Source of the DNA: Euryarchaeota archaeon UBA552
GTDB taxonomy: Archaea; Thermoplasmatota; Poseidoniia; Poseidoniales; Thalassarchaeaceae
NCBI GenBank assembly: GCA_002499585.1
Contig: DAMH01000016.1
Location: forward strand, 1 to 12,597
Length of the DNA stretch: 12,597 bases
Reading direction: 5' to 3'
This document shows, piece by piece, positions 7,481 to 12,597 of this stretch. The position numbers and the translations under genes were made by a program. The number at the start of each line of letters is the position of its first letter. Position 1 is the stretch's first letter. Under the pieces are notes generated by a model. That model did no database searches and had not been told where the DNA came from. It saw nothing but the letters and a program-made list of their open reading frames with translations.

Positions 7481-7723
7481 ATGAGCGAAGCGGACGAAAA
7501 ACCTATGATACCGATCGTGCTTTCTGGAGCACTTGGAGCACTAGCCCTTGCAGATGCATTTGTGATAACCCAAGACTCTGATGATATTGTCAAAATATTA
7601 GTCGGAATAGGGGCACTAGCCGTATCAGCAATCCTCCTATCTGCAGGAGGATTATCGATGCCTGCTATGCCATCAAGGAAGAAAGAGGAGCAAGAGGAAC
7701 CTGAACCGGAGCCAAAATTCTGA
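7481..7723 (+). CDS. Small two-TM membrane protein, function unknown, paired with the 682-residue gene
   Basis: This 80-residue protein begins at an ATG placed 7 nt after a ggaggg Shine-Dalgarno. A short acidic N terminus (MSEADEKP) leads into hydrophobic segments at about 9-29 and 36-58, separated by the acidic loop TQDSDD. The tail is first basic (SRKKEE) and then a Glu-Pro run (EEQEEPEPEP). A two-helix hairpin with a charged cytoplasmic tail is the simplest topology. It ends 10 nt before the next gene's ATG, and its TGA overlaps that gene's Shine-Dalgarno (gaggt at 7722-7726), so translation of the two is probably coupled. The tail could be a docking site for the soluble partner; that is inference. 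I recognise no family. Confidence 0.75.
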   Translation: MSEADEKPMIPIVLSGALGALALADAFVITQDSDDIVKILVGIGALAVSAILLSAGGLSMPAMPSRKKEEQEEPEPEPKF

Positions 7724-7733
7724 GGTAATTAAA

Positions 7734-9782
7734 ATGTGGGAACATAGAAGCATATCAAACACTGAAATGAGAAAAACCAAGACAATAGCACCCTCAGAGA
7801 CTTACGTCCGTCTGATGGATGCGATACAAGACAGTATCAAGGATGCCGAGAGCAAAGAACTGGACCACGAGAGATTCCTGAAACACATCCCAATGGAGGG
7901 TCCATGGGAGAAGCTGGATGGCAACGACGAGGCCAAGGACAATCCAATCGAGAGGTACGTAGGGCCAGGAAAGGCGAGGTTGATGAACACAAACCTATTT
8001 CTCGGCTCATCATGGATAGACACCCAGAGATTCAAATTCGAGCGTAGAATAGACACTCCTGCAGATTTTATTCGCCAGAAAACCGTGGTGAATGCCAACA
8101 TGTGGACCCCGAAACAAATCTCTACCACACAAACTCTATTCTTCTGCTCAACTGGCGACGAAGACAGGTTGGGAGGATCGGTGCTGGCAAGCAACGGCAA
8201 ACCAAAAAACAATATTTCTGACCAGCATCCATTCCTAGGCAAAGGAGATTCAGCATACGCAGAGTGGGAGCCGATTCTCTGGGGTCTCGGCCACAGGGGC
8301 GTAGTACCTGGCTCTGATCCACAAGACAAGGTATACTACCCATCTCTCATGCACAGAGGTGTTACGTTCAACAACAGACTCGGTTGGACCAGATACTCGC
8401 CTGCAGGGTTTGGAAAAGATGCAAGTGGGTACATCATGACGAGACCCTATTCTTGGATCTGGCCTGCAGTCGATGGAAATAGAGAGAATGCGACAGCATT
8501 CAATTTGCTCGTAAACATGCCGGACAGAAGGACTTCTTTTGGCGAGGACGGCATAACAGACGTGTACATCACGACCGGAAAAACCTCCTTGTACACCATG
8601 ATGGGGATGATGAGGTCCGCAACAGTCCGCCAAATGTTCGGTGGAGGATCGGAGCTAGTGCCCTTAGAATTCCACCTAGTTGAACCGGGTATAGACGAGT
8701 GGATTCGAGGTGCCAGTGATGAGGATAAGTATGCTAGGTTGTTCGAAGTTACCGCGGCTTTGGGATACTATCTCACAAGCAACGAAACCGGAACCTTGGG
8801 CGGCGGCGGGAAGCGTCGACGTCTAGTCGTCTATCCTGATGATCAGGGGAATCTCCTAACCTGCGTAAACGCAAGTCAGGTCGCCGACCATGCACTCAAG
8901 ACCAACTTCACAGCCTCTCTTTTCACAAAACTCGATCAAGCTGACTTCATGAACAGAGTGTCGCGTAGATTCACAGCATACGCAGATCTCGTCGCACGCA
9001 GCGAAAGCAGTAGAGGCGCAAAGTGGATAAGCTCAGCATCAATAGACGGCGAAAATGTACAGGGACCCCACGTTCACACAATTCTGGCCGCAAGAGGATA
9101 TGACATTATGACTATGAGTGAATACATGGACACGTTCAATGATGTTTCTGCCGCTCCCGAGAGAATAATCAGAAGATGCATCCAGTCTATAGGGACAAAT
9201 GCTCTGAAGACCCTGTACAGATTAGATGATTTGGGCGAGGTCCCAGGCCAGTCTCCATTCAAGCACATATTTGCCCCAGAAGATGGTAAACCCTATGTTT
9301 ACTTCACCGATATCAGGTTCCTTGTGCCTAACTCAATCGACCAGATGAGAACACTTGTTGGAAGCAAGGGAGCAGACAGAGGCCGAATGCGAGAGGCCTT
9401 CTCAGAGATGACAGGAGCCGATCCCCTGACCGCTCTCTCTATATCTGATGTATGCCTACCTTTCCTGGCGGACCTAGGTGAGGATAGTTGGCAAACCGGT
9501 ACGGGATTGAACACAGATGAGATAATCGTGGAAGTTACAATGGCAGTTGATCCCGCCAGAGTCTGGAAAGCGCTTTTGGAACCAACTCTCGACGAGATTT
9601 TCGATATGCCAAAAGGAGGTAAAGGTACCGCAGCAAACATTTGGGGCGATGTCTTCATACAAAATGAAGCCCTACATGACAAGATGAGAAAGGACGGGCA
9701 GGCCGATTTCCTGAAAATTTTGCAACTTGCCTATAACTGGTCTAACAACAATTCGAGGAAGAGACACAAAGACGCCTTCTAG
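7734..9782 (+). CDS. Large soluble protein of unrecognised family (682 residues)
   Basis: This frame codes for 682 residues from an ATG preceded at 7 nt by gaggt (7722-7726). There is no signal peptide and no TM segment, so it is predicted to be cytoplasmic or recruited to the membrane by the 80-residue partner. Residues 1-65 are polar and helical. About 75-260 is rich in Trp, Tyr and Gly turns (GSSWIDTQRFKFERR at 91-105, WEPILWGLGHRG at 178-189, PYSWIWPAVDG at 238-248). About 270-460 is mixed alpha/beta, with GGGGKRRR at 356-363. About 465-682 is more helical, ending in a basic tail (NNNSRKRHKDAF). Four isolated Cys (138, 377, 482, 574) show no metal-site pattern. I find no Walker A, protease, nuclease or methyltransferase motif. 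The composition (few Lys repeats, many aromatic turns) could suit a structural or assembly protein, but no function is assigned. It is certainly a real gene. Confidence 0.85.
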   Translation: MWEHRSISNTEMRKTKTIAPSETYVRLMDAIQDSIKDAESKELDHERFLKHIPMEGPWEKLDGNDEAKDNPIERYVGPGKARLMNTNLFLGSSWIDTQRFKFERRIDTPADFIRQKTVVNANMWTPKQISTTQTLFFCSTGDEDRLGGSVLASNGKPKNNISDQHPFLGKGDSAYAEWEPILWGLGHRGVVPGSDPQDKVYYPSLMHRGVTFNNRLGWTRYSPAGFGKDASGYIMTRPYSWIWPAVDGNRENATAFNLLVNMPDRRTSFGEDGITDVYITTGKTSLYTMMGMMRSATVRQMFGGGSELVPLEFHLVEPGIDEWIRGASDEDKYARLFEVTAALGYYLTSNETGTLGGGGKRRRLVVYPDDQGNLLTCVNASQVADHALKTNFTASLFTKLDQADFMNRVSRRFTAYADLVARSESSRGAKWISSASIDGENVQGPHVHTILAARGYDIMTMSEYMDTFNDVSAAPERIIRRCIQSIGTNALKTLYRLDDLGEVPGQSPFKHIFAPEDGKPYVYFTDIRFLVPNSIDQMRTLVGSKGADRGRMREAFSEMTGADPLTALSISDVCLPFLADLGEDSWQTGTGLNTDEIIVEVTMAVDPARVWKALLEPTLDEIFDMPKGGKGTAANIWGDVFIQNEALHDKMRKDGQADFLKILQLAYNWSNNNSRKRHKDAF

Positions 9783-9821
9783 ATTGCAGATGCTGTTAAA
9801 TCCCCACACTTTTGAATTAAG
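9783..9821 (+). promoter_or_regulatory. Candidate TATA box for the DUF4126 gene
   Basis: The short gap holds ctgttaaat at about 9793-9801, centred about 25 nt before the ATG at 9822. That is the spacing for an archaeal TATA box with a leaderless transcript. No Shine-Dalgarno is present before this start, unlike the two genes upstream. This suggests that transcription restarts here. Confidence 0.35.
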
Positions 9822-10400
9822 ATGGAACCACTGCAGGCAATACTAGGAGCCTCAATGGGTATTGGGCTGGCCGCTGCATCTGGTTTTCGGGTTTTCCTAC
9901 CCCCGTTTCTGATGTCGCTTTGGCTGAGATTTGGATTCCTGAGTCTTGAGATTGAGGGCTCAGAGTTTGATTTTATTTATTCTGACCTCTGCGTGATCAT
10001 GTTAGGTGTTGCCTCGGCTTCCGAAATCTTAGCCTACAAAATACCATTTTTAGATAACGCCTTGGATGCCATCGCAACACCCCTCGCCGGTCTCGCGGGA
10101 GTGGCAGTCATGGCAGTCTCATTGGAGGGATTGGACCCATCGATCCAATGGGGGGTTGCAGTCATCGCAGGAGGAGGGGCATCACTCGGAATACAATCTG
10201 CGACTGTCGCCGGCAGGGGCATTTCATCAGTCTTGACTCTCGGGATTGGAAACCCGCTATTCTCCATCACAGAAGACATAGCCTCGCTCTTCCTGGTTTT
10301 GATTGCTCTGGTTGCGCCTTTAATCGCCTTGATGATGACCTTGTGCCTAATTGTATACTTTCTCAAGAGAAATAAAAATACGGTAGAACTCAAGGCCTGA
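9822..10400 (+). CDS. DUF4126-type integral membrane protein
   Basis: This 192-residue multi-pass protein matches the DUF4126 pattern. GIGLAAASGFRVFLPPFLMSL (13-33) opens the first helix, followed by a conserved-looking ASASEILAYKIPFLDNALDAI (64-84), in which the Lys-Ile-Pro-x-x-Asp-x-x-Leu-Asp core is typical, and then TPLAGLAGV (86-94). Further hydrophobic segments are at about 55-70, 88-101, 108-122 and 152-180, with a basic end (KRNKN) likely in the cytoplasm. The molecular function of the family is unknown to me. Its last 11 bp overlap the end of the minus-strand gene at 10390. The family call rests on motif memory and could be checked with a profile search. Confidence 0.78.
   Translation: MEPLQAILGASMGIGLAAASGFRVFLPPFLMSLWLRFGFLSLEIEGSEFDFIYSDLCVIMLGVASASEILAYKIPFLDNALDAIATPLAGLAGVAVMAVSLEGLDPSIQWGVAVIAGGGASLGIQSATVAGRGISSVLTLGIGNPLFSITEDIASLFLVLIALVAPLIALMMTLCLIVYFLKRNKNTVELKA
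10368..10381 (-). terminator. Candidate T-tract terminator for the minus-strand four-TM gene
   Basis: Read on the minus strand this stretch is T-rich (tatttttattt within 10370-10380), starting about 10 nt past the stop codon at 10390. It lies inside the 3' end of the DUF4126 gene, where it encodes RNKNT. A U-tract here could end the minus-strand transcript; no hairpin is evident. Confidence 0.28.
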
Positions 10401-10782
10401 AATCAACAGACGAATCAGGCCGGAAATAGTACAGTGAAAGGCTGACAATTATAGCCACCACCAACGGTCCTGTGATGAAAACCCGTGCAGTAGCACTGAA
10501 CTCCCAGGCCATCACGGACCACCCAAGGGCGAGGGTTTCCAAGACGGAGGCAAGAAGAACAACATCATACAGTGATTTTTCTTGAATAGGATTTTTTGCC
10601 GCGACCAGAGCTCCAACTCCATTTACTGCGAACAGAGCCGCACCAAGACTCCTGAGCCAACCAATGTTCTGGTTTGACGCACCCTCCAAATCTGCATACC
10701 ATTCTGGTATGATCATGAAAATCAGGCCCATTAGGACGCTGGACCAACCACATATTTTCAGTGCGACTTGAGTTCTATACAC
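10390..10782 (-). CDS. Four-TM membrane protein, function unknown
   Basis: This 130-residue protein starts at GTG (10782-10780); no other in-frame start exists before an upstream stop. A GAGG Shine-Dalgarno (complement of 10793-10796) lies about 10 nt before the GTG. Four hydrophobic segments are visible at about 8-26, 46-63, 72-92 and 100-120. Between the first two is PEWYADLEGASNQN, and GWLRSLGAALFAVNGVGALV opens the second helix. The helix order and the R-x-L-G-A-A-L pattern resemble small DUF4345- or DoxX-like four-helix membrane proteins, but I cannot assign one with confidence. It converges on the DUF4126 gene and overlaps it by 11 bp (10390-10400). Confidence 0.72.
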   Translation of the reverse strand: MYRTQVALKICGWSSVLMGLIFMIIPEWYADLEGASNQNIGWLRSLGAALFAVNGVGALVAAKNPIQEKSLYDVVLLASVLETLALGWSVMAWEFSATARVFITGPLVVAIIVSLSLYYFRPDSSVDFRP

Positions 10783-11037
10783 TGCATATCAACCTCAGAC
10801 GATTGTAACAAATGCCTCATATATTGTATGTTTGGGTATTAGGATGATGTGATTATAACCAGTCAACGCCACGCTGGAAACCACATCAATACAAGTGAAA
10901 AACCACAAGCAAGGGCAGCGTATAATCCAACATTTTACGTTTATGAAGAAACCCATTGAATTTCCAAAATACGTTACCAATTCACATTAAGAAATCGATC
11001 CAAAAGTGAAAAGACTCTTTCTAGATAACCACACGGA
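10783..11037. promoter_or_regulatory. Gene-free AT-rich spacer between divergent genes, with promoter-like elements
   Basis: This 255-bp spacer has no convincing gene. For the minus gene, a TATA-like element lies at 10819-10829 (catatattgta on the plus strand), which would place the transcript start near 10798 and leave a short leader containing the GAGG site. For the plus gene at 11038, an AT-rich element at 11018-11027 (tttctagata) lies about 20 nt before the TTG and about 24 nt before the alternative GTG at 11047. No RNA gene or strong hairpin is seen. Confidence 0.4.
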
Positions 11038-11901
11038 TTGCAACAGGTGACAATCATTCAAATCCCCTATGACTATTTCCCAAGCACAGTCAGGGGGGCT
11101 GTCTTACTCGTACTCACGGTTGCGTTCGTAGCAAGGATTTCCATGGTTTACAAGCCATTGCGCAGGTTGGCTGCGTCGATAGATGACGATCTAGAGAACC
11201 GAGGGATGCTGGCGAACCTCAACAATGTAAGCGAGCTTTTCCTCAAGCCATCCATCAAGAAACTGGGTAAATCCTTTATTTTCTGGGAAATTTTGACATT
11301 GGTTGCACCGTTGGCCTTAGCGATCCCGCTATTGTCCTACCTAGAGGCAGACGAAGTTCAACTCGGAAACCTGGAAAGGTCAACTTACTCGATTTTTATT
11401 GCCTTCTTGGTCATTTGGCTAGCCCGTGACATAAGAAAGTCAGCCAGGCTCAGAGATTTTATTGAAAGGAGCTACATCCAGCTGGAGGCTATGTGGACGA
11501 TGGCTGAACGTGAGTTCCAGTCATGGAATCTGAATCATGATTTTAGAAGGTCATGGTTTCTGAATGAACTAAAACAGGCGGAATCTCAATACATGGACGA
11601 GGCCGATGAAATTGGAATCATACCCGGGATTTTTCAAGCGCTGACTGAGAACCCGATAGTCATGTCCTTTGCGAAGCAAATAAAGAAAGGACTGGATTAT
11701 ACTATACTTGCACCATTCTCAAATAAAATTCACTCCACTGTAATGGGTATAATACGGACAAGAATGAATCAAATTGTGGAGGAACAACTCGAGGATTTCA
11801 AAAAAAAGTCCCCATTGAGGAGGGCAAATGCCATCTTTGAAGCCTTCTTACCCACATTCGCGATGTCATTAGTGGTGCTGATCCAAGGCCATGGTCTCTG
11901 A
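11038..11901 (+). CDS. Multi-pass membrane protein of unrecognised family
   Basis: This frame codes for 287 residues from a TTG at 11038; a GTG at 11047 (three codons later) fits the position of the upstream AT-rich element better and may be the true start. Hydrophobic segments lie at about 18-36, 81-101 and 116-133, with a fourth, weaker one at the C terminus (about 267-283). Between segments 3 and 4 is a long polar, largely helical cytoplasmic-type domain (about 134-265) rich in Trp, Glu and Lys, including MWTMAEREFQSWNLNHDF. A charged helix (about 37-78, PLRRLAASIDDDLENRG) follows the first TM segment. I recognise no catalytic motif or family. The collagen-like lipoprotein begins 36 nt after its stop on the same strand. 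Confidence 0.72.
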   Translation: MQQVTIIQIPYDYFPSTVRGAVLLVLTVAFVARISMVYKPLRRLAASIDDDLENRGMLANLNNVSELFLKPSIKKLGKSFIFWEILTLVAPLALAIPLLSYLEADEVQLGNLERSTYSIFIAFLVIWLARDIRKSARLRDFIERSYIQLEAMWTMAEREFQSWNLNHDFRRSWFLNELKQAESQYMDEADEIGIIPGIFQALTENPIVMSFAKQIKKGLDYTILAPFSNKIHSTVMGIIRTRMNQIVEEQLEDFKKKSPLRRANAIFEAFLPTFAMSLVVLIQGHGL

Positions 11902-11937
11902 CTAATCATTATTGCTGGAGTCAATTCCAGAACGCCC

Positions 11938-12597
11938 ATGAACCCAAAGAAAATCCTGGCCACCACCTTCGTAATGACAATGCTTACAACAGCCCTCAGT
12001 GGATGTTTAGGTCCAGTCGATGAACAAGAAAACGGACAAACCCCAGAACTAGAAGAATGGAATGTTTTCTACATATCTTCTGAAGCGGATTTACCGGCTT
12101 GTGATGATGCCCATGAAGGCAGATTGTATTTCGTATCTGGACCCCAAACCTTCTTTGCGTGTGACTCAGGCTACTGGACTGAAATCGAAATCAAAGGACA
12201 AGATGGGCAACAAGGAACAGAGGGGCCACAAGGGCCACAGGGCGACCCAGGCCCGGCAGGGCCGCAGGGGGATCAAGGTCCAGTAGGACCGCAAGGCGCA
12301 CAGGGCCCACAAGGTGTACAGGGACCATCGGGCGCACAGGGCCCACAAGGTGTACAGGGACCATCGGGCACACCGGGCCAAGACGGTACATCTTTCACTG
12401 TTATCGGCACGGTAGAAGATACCTCTGATCTGGGAGAAATATACATTGGAGACGCCGGTGATGCATTTTTGGTCAACTCCACAGTTCACATCCATGTGTG
12501 GAGCGGCTCAGAGTGGATAGACCTGGGCGATATGTCGGGCCCACCTGGGTCACCAGGACCAACCGGAAGCGATGGTGCAGATGGCGCACAGGGCCCA
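11938..12597 (+). CDS. Collagen-like lipoprotein with phage-tail-fibre-type modules (3'-truncated by window edge)
   Basis: An open frame of 220 codons runs off the window end. Residues 1-23 are a lipoprotein signal (MNPKK, hydrophobic core, lipobox LSGC with C23), so the mature protein would be lipid-anchored on the outer face of the cell membrane. A small module (about 41-86) contains EADLPACDDAHEGRLYFV and ends WTEIEIKG; C55 and C75 may pair. Residues 87-150 are about 21 uninterrupted Gly-X-Y triplets rich in PQG and GPS, as in prokaryotic collagen-like proteins that form triple helices. A second module (about 151-200) reads VIGTVEDTSDLGEIYIGDAGDAFLV and WSGSEWIDLGDM, the build seen between collagen tracts in phage tail fibres. 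A second Gly-X-Y tract starts at 201 and continues beyond the window. A trimeric surface fibre is the natural inference; its ligand is unknown. Confidence 0.88.
   Translation, partial: MNPKKILATTFVMTMLTTALSGCLGPVDEQENGQTPELEEWNVFYISSEADLPACDDAHEGRLYFVSGPQTFFACDSGYWTEIEIKGQDGQQGTEGPQGPQGDPGPAGPQGDQGPVGPQGAQGPQGVQGPSGAQGPQGVQGPSGTPGQDGTSFTVIGTVEDTSDLGEIYIGDAGDAFLVNSTVHIHVWSGSEWIDLGDMSGPPGSPGPTGSDGADGAQGP
12295..12366 (+). repeat. Perfect 36-bp direct tandem repeat, two copies, in the collagen-like tract
   Basis: The 36-bp unit at 12295-12330 is repeated base for base at 12331-12366, each copy encoding GAQGPQGVQGPS. A partial third match (ggcgcacagggccca) appears at the very end of the window (12583-12597). 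Identity at third codon positions shows a recent duplication, not just selection for Gly-X-Y. The repeat changes length in steps of 12 residues and keeps the frame. Confidence 0.95.

Noticed and set aside
9614..9637. GGKGT stretch in the 682-residue protein as a Walker A motif
   Set aside because: It lacks the upstream Gly and spacing of GxxxxGK[ST], is not followed by a typical P-loop helix, and no Walker B partner is seen.
10795..10980. Possible 61-codon minus-strand gene in the spacer before 11038
   Set aside because: The product is rich in Cys, Ile and Phe, as expected from AT-rich non-coding DNA. It has no ribosome site and overlaps the best promoter element of the four-TM gene.
11915..11930. 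Short inverted repeat (ctgga...tccag) before the lipoprotein start as an operator or terminator
   Set aside because: Only a 5-bp stem with a 6-nt loop and no T-tract; such a dyad is expected by chance at this length.
12166..12495. Minus-strand open frames with Trp-Ala-Leu or Pro-Cys-Gly repeats
   Set aside because: They are reverse readings of the collagen-like Gly-X-Y codons.

Overview
The window most probably comes from an uncultivated marine archaeon of the Thermoplasmatota, in the style of Marine Group II/III (Poseidoniales and relatives). This is an inference from gene content and expression signals: a giant Asp-rich thrombospondin-3-type surface protein with a C-terminal membrane anchor, TATA-like boxes about 22-30 nt before several start codons, few Shine-Dalgarno sites, and T-tracts as the only terminator-like signals. 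No rRNA, tRNA or other lineage marker is present, so a bacterial origin is not formally excluded.

Layout. (1) 1-2150, plus strand: the 3' end of IMP dehydrogenase, then peptide methionine sulfoxide reductase MsrA, then an AlkB-family membrane diiron alkane monooxygenase. All three point the same way with short gaps and could be co-transcribed. (2) 2272-7040, plus strand: an 1182-residue surface protein (nine ELW-type repeats, an Ig-like module, a long Ca-binding TSP3 region, a C-terminal TM anchor), followed after 23 nt by a seven-bladed WD40 protein. (3) 7046-7336, minus strand: a small two-TM protein that converges on the WD40 gene. (4) 7481-9782, plus strand: an 80-residue two-TM protein and a 682-residue soluble protein of no family I recognise, each behind a clear Shine-Dalgarno sequence; this pair is the best candidate for something undescribed. 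(5) 9822-10782: a DUF4126-type membrane protein (plus) and a four-TM protein (minus) whose 3' ends overlap by 11 bp. (6) 10783-11037: a 255-bp gene-free AT-rich spacer with promoter-like elements. (7) 11038-11901, plus strand: an unrecognised multi-TM protein. (8) 11938 to the window end, plus strand: a lipoprotein with collagen-like Gly-X-Y tracts alternating with small modules of the kind seen in phage tail fibres, cut by the window edge.

Taken together the region is dominated by envelope functions: a large Ca-binding surface protein, a collagen-like lipoprotein, and six membrane proteins including AlkB. The left flank holds housekeeping purine synthesis, oxidative protein repair and hydrocarbon oxidation. 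I see no CRISPR array, insertion sequence, integrase or attachment site. The only clear DNA repeat is a perfect 36-bp tandem duplication inside the collagen-like gene.
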